Assembly: GCF_019279795.1 (NCBI RefSeq)
Contig: NC_056737.1
Coordinates: 1,192,188,965 to 1,192,252,964 of the forward strand
Length of the DNA: 64,000 bases
Source of the DNA: Protopterus annectens
Lineage: Eukaryota; Chordata; Ceratodontiformes; Protopteridae
Reading direction: 5' to 3'
Position numbers and translations under genes: made by a program. Positions 47,101-58,243 of the stretch are shown here, piece by piece. A model generated the notes under the pieces. The model worked only from the letters and a program-made list of their open reading frames with translations, did not search any database and was not told where the DNA came from. The number at the start of each line of letters is the position of its first letter. The stretch's first letter is position 1.

Positions 47101-48370
47101 GATAAATTATAAAACACCCAAATCCTCATATTGGAATTATATAACAAAAGGACACTCATTGCAGCTAACTGAAGAAATTAAATCAAATATTTTATTATCA
47201 ATAAAACATACATCCTTTACACAATACTGGAAAGTTTTTAATTGGAAATGCTTGCACAGAGCATTCTTAACTTGATAGAATTACTAAAATTAATTCTTCC
47301 ACAAAGGGAATATGTTGGAGGTGAGCAAATACACAAATCAGATTGGAATCACATTTTTTATGACTATGTTAAAAATAAGCCATTTTGGAATGGTATTAAA
47401 AACTTTTTACAAACTTTATTTAATGAATCATTTAACTTATCTAAAGCTCTAGTATTATTAAATGTGTATGACGATCCTCATTTGAATGAGTCAAATATAT
47501 ATCTAGGGTACTTACGTATTATAGCAACCAGATTTTTGCGGTTGCGGTAATATGCGAGCTGGCATGAAAAGAGTGTGGGAATTAGTATAACTTGTTATTG
47601 TACATCTTTACTTACAACAGATATGTTTGGCTTACATTCAGGAAGATAAACAACTGTGAAACTCTTCTTCCTGTTTTGCGTGCTTTGCACACGCACGGTT
47701 GAATTGGCTGGGCTGCTGTCTTACTGTCGAAAGTAGTACTTTAACTATGAAGATGGAATGTTGACGAGAAAAAACACAGAGACCTGGAAATGCTTTGTGG
47801 TTTATTTGTCAAACTTTACATAGTTGCAAAGAAACTTTTGTAACAGAAAATTGCATAAAAATAAAAGGTTTGTGAAATTGATGATATTGGATGATGCTGA
47901 CAGGTGATTCGAGGGTATGTGAAAAGTTGACAGTAGTGCTTTAGTTTTGTGTTGTGATGGTGCTATCTTTGGACGAAGGGAGATTGTGCTAGTGGTAAAG
48001 AGCAAACCTGAACTTAAGCATTATCTTTTCCTTTTTTAATTAATAATCCTGCCTAAACAAATTTCAGTGTGAAAGAAAACACTTTATGTGACATTTTCAC
48101 AGCATTATTGTTACAATTTACATATCAGAAAGCAACCAGTATTATCGCGAAAATCTTGTTGCGATAATATGTACGTACCATGTCTAGTATGGACAATACT
48201 TGCAATCTCAAGAAAGTGTATAACAAGAAGATGGAATACAAACACAATACCAACTTTGGAAGACTTCTACAGCCTTCTGAAGACCACAACATTGTTGGAA
48301 ATTAAAATTAAAGAATTAAGTATTCATCCTAAGCCATTTATTAACAATCCATGGAAAAAAGTCTTATGAT
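44120..48370 (+). pseudogene. decayed L1/Tx1-like LINE ORF2, interrupted by a DNA element
   Basis: Endonuclease (44120-44843, two frames): 'LLSLNTNGLNNPSKRSNLL', 'IVFLQEALF', 'LILGGDFNCIFD', 'RTDKIF', 'FSDHNSL', the L1-type APE blocks. The RT entry block is at 45490-45560 ('NEGKNNKVQGIDCILMEIYK') and motif A at 45895 ('IIGLDIEKALDSLKWDYFF', with Leu for the usual Phe). The catalytic YADD region is missing after 46050. The post-RT block at 46150-46350 has 'LGIESSKN', 'VEKWNKMILTFEDRLQLIKW' and 'PRFYI'. The tail (47242-47517, then 48170-48370) reads 'KPFWNGIKNFLQTLF' and, beyond the inserted element, 'LAISRKCITRRWN' and 'IPTLEDFYSLLK'. AT-rich codon use and many breaks indicate an old copy. Confidence 0.8.
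47519..48167. mobile_element. 649-bp TA-flanked inverted-repeat element (Tc1/mariner-like, nonautonomous)
   Basis: The left end 'TTATAGCAACCAGATTTTTG' and the inverse of the right end, 'TTATCGCAACAAGATTTTCG', are imperfect inverted repeats. TA flanks both sides (47517-47518 and 48168-48169). Taking out the element with one TA joins the LINE frame as 'YLR' to 'MYVPCLVWTILAISRK' without a break, strong support for the boundaries. It encodes no recognisable transposase. Confidence 0.75.
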
Positions 48371-50137
48371 TGATTAACACTTTACCATAACTGAACAAAT
48401 ACACTCTAATAACTGGATTGTTATACCTATAAAGTAATTGTATATATTGAGCTCTGCTATAGTGTCAGGCTGATGTAAATAGTGTACATAGTTATTTAAG
48501 ATGTCATATACAAATACTATGGAATTTATTTAACTGTATTTGAAAAATAAAAACATTTTGAGAAAATAAAAAGAAATACTTTGTGAAATGTGACAAAATA
48601 TAGAACCTCAGCTCCAGGGTAGCATTTGCCACCACCATTTTTAGCAGATGTAACACATTGATTGTTAAGTCTGTTCTCTAGAGACAGATTATGACTTGTA
48701 GCTCCTGGACAGAGACTGACTAGTTAAGCTGTCAGACCATTTACTTTAGAGGTTAAACAACATATGCTAATAGCAAGCCTCATCCTATATTCCAGTGGTT
48801 TAATTCTCTCAGTCTCAACTTCATATAATGTGAGTTTGAGCAAGTTACTTAACCAGATCAGTATTCTGACATTGCTCCTGAGAAGAGAGCCTTATGTCTA
48901 GTAAACATGCACTGCTAACAAATGAGTTAAAAACACACAGCCTTCTAACCCTTAGCATTAACCATGTAACAAATCTCAAATCAAAATTCCAAAAATACCC
49001 CATAAATCACAAGACTCACTAACATCCATTAGTGACTCTTAGTACAAAAGTCTGTGAGATTCTTTCAAGCTTCATCATGTAATCTGGGTTTTATTCTCAC
49101 AGTCCCCATTTTCTCTTAACAAGTTGTTTGTCCATGTTCAGGGTTTTCCCTCTAAAAAGAAATACTTACAGCTAAAGGGTTTAACAATTCTGCAACTGAA
49201 GCTACTTGCAAAAATGAACATGTTAACAAACCAATATGCAGAGATACATTGGGTTATGAACACAAACTTACAAAAGTTTTTTCAAACACATATGTTATAA
49301 GTCATCACAGGCAGTTCTAGCAAAAGTGATACTCATTTATACTTCATTGTTTCCAAATGGATGTAAATGAATTCTGTCTAACTTCATACAATGTCACTGT
49401 TTATTCAGTGTACTAGGAAAACAACACGCTTGGTAAGATGTTGATTAACTAGGCTGAAGGAATATGCAGCTGTCAACACAATCAAATGTGACATTTGGTT
49501 TTGCAGAATTTGAGTTGCTGCTTTACTGTTATAATTGTTAGAGGATGAATTGTTATAGATCTGTATCTTACACGCACCAGCTTCACTGTATTTCACCAAA
49601 AAGAAATGCTTTCTATTTTTGTGATTCTTTTATGAATTTTTCTTTTTCATGGAGTTTAAAAATACAATAATAATCTAATTTTACTACCTCAATAGTCTAT
49701 GTAAAATAACAGTTGCTGTGTTCTAGATAATGGCTTCTGCAAATAGATATTCCACATTCTCTATTTGGAGCTTTATTGGTTTATATTTGCAATAAATAAT
49801 TTGACAGTGTTGCAACATTGTTTCTATTTCTGCTATGAGAACTGATTTTATTTACCTGTCCGTTGTTCATTGCAGCATGTTGAGCAGAGCACATGAACAG
49901 AACCATCGTCAGGTATTTCTTGAAAGCAGGTTTACTTTCCAAACTGCTAGGCATTCCTAGGGAAGGAAGGAAGGTGATCAGTAGAGGGCCTAGAAATGTT
50001 AACAGAGAATCACAGGCTACCCCAAGGGACATATTCCAAATGACTTGCTCCTGGTATAAGTCTGCATTAGAATTAAGACTTACAGTGGAGTAAGTCACTT
50101 ATACTGAGAACAAGTCTTTTGGAATCTGGCCCAAAGA
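48371..50137. other. no gene recognised
   Basis: AT-rich noncoding sequence after the LINE 3' end; the LINE tail may extend to about 48590 ('aataaaaacattttgagaaa'). Confidence 0.5.
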
Positions 50138-50441
50138 CATATCTCTCAACCTCTAAGCACAAGAAATCTGGACAAAGCCAAAAATAATGGGGGAATAAAT
50201 GCCCAAAGTCAGCTATGCATTTTATAAACTGCTCTTATAAATTTACAAAGTTGTTAGAATAAGAGATTTTGCATTAGCATGTGTTTTCTGAAGGCTATGA
50301 CGTCTGAAACTCAAATGTATGTCATTATAGAATGATTTCAATCTTTGGTGATTAGTCAGAAAAGTACAAATTTTATGAAAAACAGACCAAAAGTAGGAGG
50401 TAAAAATTCAGACATTCTATGAAAATCAGTTGAGAGGTATC
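50138..50441. mobile_element. hAT-type MITE, copy 2 (~304 bp)
   Basis: Flanks 50130-50137 (CCCAAAGA) and 50442-50449 (CCCCAAGA) agree at 7 of 8. Ends 'CATATCTCTCAAC' and the inverse of 'GTTGAGAGGTATC' form the inverted repeat. The interior 'gaaggctatgacgtctgaaa' and following bases match the copy at 18527-18830. The length is the same as copy 1. Confidence 0.7.
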
Positions 50442-51917
50442 CCCCAAGAGTTAACAGTTAACTGCAAGGAATATATTATTACAGGGCTGTTTGTTCAATC
50501 ATTTATCACAGTCTGGTCTTTTCTTTGCAAAAGTGCCACTTGATTTTTTTATTTTTTGTGGGTGACTACATTTCATACAGTGAAACTGCATATACTTTGA
50601 CTACAGGGTACAAAAAAGTTACATCATACAAAATACCAAATGACAGGGATATAGTATGTGCCTTACTTGTGCAATTCATGACTGGATAACTCTTGGTTTG
50701 TCTAATTTTTAAATGTGCATTTCTATATGTTGTTAACATTTCACAAATAAACAACTTGCAAAAATATATTGCATCAAATGAAGGACTCTGCAAAATAAAT
50801 GTTGTTTCTAAGCAGGATTTTTTGATGTATCAATTGCTATTTATTGAAATAAGTCCAATGGCATAAGTGATTTACCTCAGTTAATAAAGTAAAAATAAAA
50901 TAAAATAAAATAAAATAAATGTTGTTTCTGGAAAAAATGCATAATCATGCCATGACCTGGGTTGCCATGATCTAGGTTTGTTGCAAAACTGTCTTCTGAT
51001 GCTTAAAGTGTGCCTTCCTTTACAGCAAAACTTTCTATATGTAGTGCTCACTTTAGTAGGCATGTTGCATACACTCTGGTTTCTGCAAATAATATTAAAA
51101 CACCCATATCCTGCACCCCACATGACTATTAAACAATTTAATTCTTAATGTTTTGCATTGTGTTTTATCACAATTTTCCTATGCTAGAACTACAAGTTAA
51201 AATTGTAACAAGAGATCATGCATATTTAAAATATTGTCTCTCTTCTGATACTATTTTTGGTTCTATATAAGTGCCTACTGAAACTATATTTATTTGGTTG
51301 AACAGTTCTTTATTCAGTAAAATAAGGACCACTGAGCCTATTCAACTGAACTGTCTTGAACCTACTAAATGTATAATTTACATTAAGGTTTTGTGACCTC
51401 AGAGATGGTTATATTAGCTAGGGGGGTACAATAACCACCCCCTGCATTCAGGGTATAAGAAGCTTGCCTTCCATATGAAATTATGCAAGTTTCAGCCTAT
51501 TAAATGAAAGTGGTTTGCTAGGTTGTAATTTACTGAAAAGCAACCAGATCATCCATACTACAACCTAAAGAGAAAACTGCTGTCAACTTGAAATTAAATA
51601 GTAAAGCACTAGATGTTTGAAAAATATATGTTGACAAGGAAAATATAACTGATTGCCATGGACAGGCATACATATTATAAATCATTTGTTGTTCTCTTCA
51701 TATTGACTTTTGTCTTCTTACTTTAATAAAAGCTGTGGTTTACAACTACAAGTAGGTTTATAGTGTTCTCTACCTGTAACCTATCATTACATGGAGACAC
51801 AAAAAGCTGTAATTTTTCTCACACACTAGGCTACAGTGTCGGAACGAATTCTTTGGCGGTAATTTATTTTTACTTTTCTATTTTAAATTTGTTTGCAGGG
51901 ACGTGCATTGACCTCAG
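50442..51917. other. no gene recognised
   Basis: AT-rich noncoding DNA. An (AAAAT)n microsatellite lies at about 50888-50922. Confidence 0.5.
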
Positions 51918-52015
51918 TAGATCAAGGGTCTATATTATATCATCGAACGCTTAAAAAAGCGAACGCTGATTGATCGACCTAATTTAAGTGAAAGCTTACA
52001 ATCTTGAACTGTCAT

Positions 52016-52053
52016 ATCAGCGATTTTTTTCCCCAGGGAAAAAAATCGCTGAT
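52016..52053. repeat. perfect 18-bp-arm hairpin
   Basis: ATCAGCGATTTTTTTCCC, loop CA, then its exact inverse. It lies inside the 620-bp element and looks like an internal, older terminal-repeat junction or a self-priming fold. Confidence 0.9.
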
Positions 52054-52079
52054 CCAAAACACATACACACAACACAAGC

Positions 52080-52380
52080 ACACCAAACAAACAGAAATCC
52101 ACACACATACACCTAAAATCTGATACCTAACCCTACACTAAACTATGCACACACCACTAACTACCCACTTACCTTAACCCAAACCCTAACCCTAAGGTCC
52201 GTCACTATCGCACACTCACTTCACCTGCTCCCTAATCCTAACTCACTTAAATCCGCCCTAACCCTCATGTCCACTCAATCGCACACACACCTAACCCGAG
52301 CCCTAACCCTAACTCACCTAAATCACCCTAACACTCACATCCACACAATCGCACACTTACCTGAATCCAAACGGTAACTT
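52080..52380. repeat. CCCTAA-rich, telomere-like degenerate tract
   Basis: 'aaaccctaaccctaa', 'gagccctaaccctaactcac' and 'cctaatcctaactcac' recur in a roughly 60-bp rhythm with 'aatcgcacac' blocks. It is purine-poor on the plus strand. It is part of the transposable element rather than a telomere. Confidence 0.7.
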
Positions 52381-52553
52381 TCCACCATAACACTGAAAAT
52401 ACCGAAGCAACAGAAACGGACAACCGAATTCTTTCCCTAGGAAAAATTTGAGTTTCTGCTGCTTCAATATTTTGCAGTTTCGTGAAAATAAGTTAGATCA
52501 ATCAGCATTCATTTTTTTAAGCGTTCGAGGATATAATATAGACCTTAGATCAA

Positions 52554-52889
52554 TTACCGGCACAGCCCATGTGAGCATATCAAATGTAAAGAAAATATAA
52601 CGTTATATACAGTGTCATACAGAAATACATATCTATACAAACCTTGTGATTTATATAAACCTTACACATGAGAAATTGAAAGTGATGTTATAAACAAGGT
52701 GAATATCGAAGGCAGTAATACCATTGTTGTCAGTTATATTCTGTTAATTAAACTAGTAAGAGAGCAGGGAAAGGAGAAAAGGAGAAACAAAGATACGGAC
52801 GGGCAAGAGAGTGTAAGGAGTGAGTGAAACTTTCACCAGATGTGCTGAAGAAAGTAGAGGTGGAGTGAATAGCAATAGGAAACATAGTT
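52554..52889. other. no gene recognised
   Basis: Short noncoding spacer before the 30-bp minisatellite. Confidence 0.5.
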
Positions 52890-54411
52890 TCATTCAAGTG
52901 ATATGATGGGACTAGTGTCTCTGGCATGTCATACAATGGGCATGGTGGCACTGGCATGTCATGTGTTGGGCTTGGTGGCACTGGCATGTAATGTAATCAG
53001 AGTGGTAGAATTAGTCTTTCGTGTGATGGGAATGGTAGAACTAGCATGTTATGTGATGGGACTGATGGCAGTGGCATGTCAAGTGTTGGGCTTGGTGGCA
53101 CTTGCATGTAATGTAATCAGACTGGTAGCATTAGTCTGTGACATGATGGAAACTGGCACTAGCATGTTATGTGATGGGACTGGTGGCACTGGCATGTCAA
53201 GTGTTGGGCTTGGTGGCACTGGCAAGTGATGTAATCAGACTGGTAGCATTGGTTTGTGACGTGATGGGAATGGTGTCACTAGCATGTTATGTGATGGGAC
53301 TGGTGGCAATGAAATGAATTGCCATGTGTTTGGATTACTGGTTCTGGCATGTGATGTAATGGGATATTTGGCACTGGTATATGATGTGATGGGATTGATG
53401 CCACTGGTATGTGAAGTGATGGGACTGATGGCAATGGCTGATGATGTGATGGGATTAGTGATTGTGGAATATGATGTGTTGGGTTTGGTGGCACTGGCAT
53501 GTCATGTTGGGCTTGGTGGCACTTGCATGTAATGTAATCAGACTGGTAGCATTATTCTCTGACATGATGAGAATTGTGACAATAGCATGTTATGTAATGG
53601 GATTAGTGTCACTGGCATGTCAAGTGTTGGGCTTGGTGGCACTGGCATGTGATGTAATCAGGCTGGTAGCAGTAGTCTGTGATGTGATGGGAAAGGTGGA
53701 ACTAGCATGTTATGCAATGGGATTAGTGGCACTGGCATGTGATCAAACTGTGTTGCCGGCATGTTATGTGATGGGACTGGTTGCACTGGTATACCATGTG
53801 TTTGGATTGGTGGCACTGGCATGTCATGTGATGGCACTGGTGGCACTGGCATGCCATATTTTTGGATTACTTGTACTGGCATGTGATGTAATGGGATAGG
53901 TGGCACTGGTATGTGATGTGATGGGATTGATGGCACTGGTATGTGAGATGATGGGACTGATGGCACTGGCATGTCAAGTGCTGGGCTTGTTGGCACTGGC
54001 ATGTGATGTAATCAGACTGGTAGCATTAGTCTGTGATGTGATGGGAATGGTGGCACTAACATATTATGTGATGGGGTTGGTGGCACTGGTATATGATGGC
54101 ACTGTGTCACCAGCATGTTATGTGATGGGACTGGTGGCATTGACATTTCATGCATTTGAATCAGTGGCATCGGCATCTGATTGGTGGCAGTGGTATGTGA
54201 TGGATTAGGACAGGTGGCATTGGCATGACATGTGATGAGAATGGTGGCACTAGCATGGCATATGATGGGAGTGGTGGCATTGGCATGTCATGTGCTGAGC
54301 TTGGTGGCACTGGAATGTGATGTAATCAGACTGGTAGCATTAGTCTGTGATGTGATGGGAATGGTGGCACTAGCATGTTATGTGATGGGATTGGTGGCAC
54401 TGGCATGTGAT
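52890..54411. repeat. 30-bp minisatellite, left block (~50 copies)
   Basis: Unit 'atgggactggtggcactggc' plus 'atgtgatgtg', with a common alternate unit 'gtaatcagactggtagcatt'. As 30 is a multiple of 3, long frames such as MGLVALACHV repeats result; these are by-products. The block stops at 'ggcatgtgat', where the 375-bp array begins. Confidence 0.95.
54405..54411. repeat. 7-bp target duplication ATGTGAT (left)
   Basis: It is repeated at 58237-58243. Removing the intervening 3,825 bp with one copy restores the minisatellite sequence 'ggcatgtgatgtaatcagac'. Confidence 0.75.
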
Positions 54412-57400
54412 TTACTTCTGGTGGTCGCTGTTTTATGTTTGTTTTTGCTTATATTATTAGTTTGCTTGCCGTTTTTTGTTTTTTGCAGTATTATGGCATC
54501 TCGTAAAACTAGCGTACCAGATTCTTTTGTACCGGAGGATACCCCGGGTATTTTTAAACAAAGTACACCTAATGTTGTTACTGCCGACTCATTGGATGTA
54601 GAAACACATCCGGTCGTTGGTAACATACTGGACAATATTAACCAGAAACTGGAGAGCCTGCACCAAAGATTAAATGTGATTGATGTTGAAAATCGTGAAA
54701 ATCGGGAGTTTCGTGAAATATATACAAAAACTGTTGATTTAATCCAGCAAAAACTTTGTCGGATACTTGTTAGTAAAGACTGGATTTTACTTCTGGTGGT
54801 CGCTGTTTTACGTTTGTTTTTGCTTATATTATTAGTTTGCTTGCCGTTTTTTGTTTTTTGCAGTATTATGGCATCTCGTAAAACTAGCGTACCAGATTCT
54901 TTTGTACCGGAGGATACCCCGGGTATTTTTAAACAAAGTACACCTAATGTTGTTACTGCCGACTCATTGGATGTAGAAACACATCCGGTCGTTGGTAACA
55001 TACTGGACAATATTAACCAGAAACTGGAGAGCCTGCACCAAAGATTAAATGTGATTGATGTTGAAAATCGTGAAAATCGGGAGTTTCGTGAAATATATAC
55101 AAAAACTGTTGATTTAATCCAGCAAAAACTTCGTCGGATACTTGTTAGTAAAGATTGGATTTTACTTCTGGTGGTCGCTGTTTTACGTTTGTTTTTGCTT
55201 ATATTATTAGTTTGCTTGCCGTTTTTTGTTTTTTGCAGTATTATGGCATCTCGTAAAACTAGTGTACCAGATTCTTTTGTACCGGAGGATACCCCGGGTA
55301 TTTTTAAACAAAGTACACCTAATGTTGTTACTGCCGACTCATTGGATGTAGAAACACATCCGGTCGTTGGTAAAATACTGGACAATATTAACCAGAAACT
55401 GGAGAGCCTGCACCAAAGATTAAATGTGATTGATGTTGAAAATCATGAAAATCGTGAGTTTCGTGAAATATATACAAAAACTGTTGATTTAATCCAGCAA
55501 AAACTTCGTCGGATACTCGTTAGTAAAGATTGGATTTTACTTCTGGTGGTCGCTGTTTTACGTTTGTTTTTGCTTATATTATTAGTTTGCTTGCCGTTTT
55601 TTGTTTTTTGCAGTATTATGGCATCTCGTAAAACTAGCGTACCAGATTCTTTTGTACCGGAGGATACCCCGGGTATTTTTAAACAAAGTACACCTAATGT
55701 TGTTACTGCCGACTCATTGGATGTAGAAACACATCCGGTCGTTGGTAAAATACTGGACAATATTAACCAGAAACTGGAGAGCCTGCACCAAAGATTAAAT
55801 GTGATTGATGTTGAAAATCGTGAAAATGGGGAGTTTTGTGAAATATATACAAAAACTGTTGATTTAATACAGCAAAAACTTCGTTGGATACTTGTTAGTA
55901 AAGATTGGATTTTACTTCTGGTGGTCGCTGTTTTACGTTTGTTTTTGCTTATATTATTAGTTTGCTTGCCGTTTTTTGTTTTTTGCAGTATTATGGCATC
56001 TCGTAAAACTAGCGTACCAGATTCTTTTGTACCGGAGGATACCCCGGGTATTTTTAAACAAAGTGCACCTAATGTTGTTACTGCCGACTCATTGGATGTA
56101 GAAACACATCCGGTCGTTGGTAACATACTGGACAATATTAACCAGAAACTGGAGAGCCTGCACCAAAGATTAAATGTGATTGATGTTGAAAATCGTGAAA
56201 ATCGGGAGTTTTTTGAAATATATACAAAAACTGTTGATTTAATCCAACAAAAACTTCGTCGGATACTTGTTAGTAAAGATTGGATTTTACTTCTGGTGGT
56301 CGCTGTTTTATGTTTGTTTTTGCTTATATTATTAGTTTGCTTGCCGTTTTTTGTTTTTTGCAGTATTATGGCATCTCGTAAAACTAGCGTACCAGATTCT
56401 TTTGTACCGGAGGATACCCCGGGTATTTTTAAACAAAGTACACCTAATGTTGTTACTGCCGACTCATTGGATGTAGAAACACATCCGGTCGTTGGTAACA
56501 TACTGGACAATATTAACCAGAAACTGGAGAGCCTGCACCAAAGATTAAATGTGATTGATGTTGAAAATCGTGAAAATCGGGAGTTTCGTGAAATATATAC
56601 AAAAACTGTTGATTTAATCCAGCAAAAACTTCGTCGGATACTTGTTAGTAAAGATTGGATTTTACTTCTGGTGGTCGCTGTTTTACGTTTGTTTTTGCTT
56701 ATATTATTAGTTTGCTTGCCGTTTTTTGTTTTTTGCAGTATTATGGCATCTCGTAAAACTAGCGTACCAGATTCTTTTGTACCGGAGGATACCCCGGGTA
56801 TTTTTAAACAAAGTACACCTAATGTTGTTACTGCCGACTCATTGGATGTAGAAACACATCCGGTTGTTGGTAACATACTGGACAATATTAACCAGAAACT
56901 GGAGAGCCTGCACCAAAGATTAAATGTGATTGATGTTGAAAATCGTGAAAATCGGGAGTTTCGTGAAATATATACAAAAACTGTTGATTTAATCCAGCAA
57001 AAACTTCGTCGGATACTTGTTAGTAAAGATTGGATTTTACTTCTGGTGGTCGCTGTTTTACGTTTGTTTTTGCTTATATTATTAGTTTGCTTGCCGTTTT
57101 TTGTTTTTTGCAGTATTATGGCATCTCGTAAAACTAGCGTACCAGATTCTTTTGTACCGGAGGATACCCCGGGTATTTTTAAACAAAGTACACCTAATGT
57201 TGTTACTGCTGACTCATTGGATGTAGAAACACATCCGGTCGTTGGTAACATACTGGACAATATTAACCAGAAACTGGAGAGCCTGCACCAAAGATTAAAT
57301 GTGATTGATGTTGAAAATCATGAAAATCGGGAGTTTCGTGAAATATATACAAAAACTGTTGATTTAATCCAGCAAAAACTTCGTCGAATACTTGTTAGTA

Positions 57401-58236
57401 AAGATTGGATTTTACTTCTGGTGGTCGCTGTTTTACGTTTGTTTTTGCTTATATTATTAGTTTGCTTGCCGTTTTTTGTTTTTTGCAGTATTATGGCATC
57501 TCGTAAAACTAGCGTACCAGATTCTTTTGTACCGGAGGATACCCCGGGTATTTTTAAACAAAGTACACCTAATGTTGTTACTGCCGACTCATTGGATGTA
57601 GAAACACATCCGGTCGTTGGTAACATACTGGACAATATTAACCAGAAACTGGAGAGCCTGCACCAAAGATTAAATGTGATTGATGTTGAAAATCGTGAAA
57701 ATCGGGAGTTTCGTGAAATATATACAAAAACTGTTGATTTAATACAGCAAAAACTTCGTCGGATACTTGTTAGTAAAGATTGGATTTTACTTCTGGTGGT
57801 CGCTGTTTTACATTTGTTTTTGCTTATATTATTAGTTTGCTTGCCGTTTTTTGTTTTTTGCAGTATTATGGCATCTCGTAAAACTAGCGTACCAGATTCT
57901 TTTGTACCGGAGGATACCCCGGGTATTTTTAAACAAAGTACACCTAATGTTGTTACTGCCGACTCATTGGATGTAGAAACACATCCGGTCGTTGGTAACA
58001 TACTGGACAATATTAACCAGAAACTGGAGAGCCTGCACCAAAGATTAAATGTGATTGATGTTGAAAATCGTGAAAATTGGGAGTTTCGTGAAATATATAC
58101 AAAAACTGTTGATTTAATCCAGCAAAAACTTCGTCGGATACTTGTTAGTAAAGATTGGATTTTACTTCTGGTGGTCGCTGTTTTACGTTTGTTTTTGCTT
58201 ATTTTATTAGTTTGCTTGCCGTTTTTTGTTTTTTTT
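54412..58236. repeat. 375-bp tandem array, 10.2 near-identical units, inserted in the minisatellite
   Basis: Total length 3,825 bp = 10 x 375 + 75. 'atggcatctcgtaaaactag' recurs at 54493, 54868, 55243 and so on to 57868, exactly 375 bp apart. The first 75 bp of the unit (ttacttctggtggtcgctgt onward) are repeated after the tenth unit, so the array both begins and ends with that 75-bp piece, like a terminal direct repeat. Units differ at only a few positions, mostly CpG sites. The array is bounded by a 7-bp duplication of minisatellite sequence. Confidence 0.93.
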
Positions 58237-58242
58237 ATGTGA
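54493..58242 (+). other. uninterrupted repeat reading frame of unknown function (125 residues per unit)
   Basis: Each unit encodes 125 residues without a stop, so all ten are joined in one frame that ends at TGA 58240-58242. From the ATG in each unit: a hydrophilic part ('MASRKTSVPDSFVPEDTPGI'), a helical, probably coiled-coil part ('LDNINQKLESLHQRLNVI' to 'TVDLIQQKLRRIL'), then a hydrophobic stretch of about 25 residues rich in Leu/Val/Phe, a potential membrane segment. Directly before each ATG is 'gttttttgttttttgcag', which looks like a 3' splice site, so a single unit could be a spliced first coding exon. I do not recognise the family. The minus strand is also open for hundreds of codons, so open frames alone do not prove coding. 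The frame could be a gag-like or other piece of a retroelement (speculative). Confidence 0.4.
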
Positions 58243-58243
58243 T
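58237..58243. repeat. 7-bp target duplication ATGTGAT (right)
   Basis: Directly after 'gttttttgtttttttt', the end of the partial eleventh unit; pairs with 54405-54411. Confidence 0.75.

Larger units (their letters stand above)
51926..52545. mobile_element. 620-bp inverted-repeat element with 8-bp target duplications
   Basis: TAGATCAA occurs at 51918-51925 and 52546-52553, a perfect 8-bp duplication. The ends 'GGTCTATATTATATCATCGA' and the inverse of the right end, 'GGTCTATATTATATCCTCGA', match over about 50 bp ending 'gctgattgatc'. An 8-bp duplication points to the hAT group or a relative. The interior is noncoding and includes a perfect hairpin (52016-52053) and a CCCTAA-rich tract. Confidence 0.8.

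Noticed and set aside
47511..48177. 8-10-bp target duplication around the element in the LINE tail
   Set aside because: An imperfect TACTTACGTA/TATGTACGTA match exists, but removing that length breaks the LINE frame, while a TA duplication keeps it.
52080..52380. True interstitial telomere
   Set aside because: CCCTAA copies are few and degenerate, and lie inside an inverted-repeat element with its own target duplications.
54378..58010. Long minus-strand reading frames across the 375-bp array
   Set aside because: They exist because the unit is 125 codons long and stop-free on this strand too. I saw no recognisable domain, start context or splice signal.
54232..58242. A 1,336-codon protein starting in the minisatellite
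   Set aside because: The apparent start is a GTG in minisatellite sequence joined by chance to the 375-bp array. The unit ATGs (first at 54493) are more reasonable starts.
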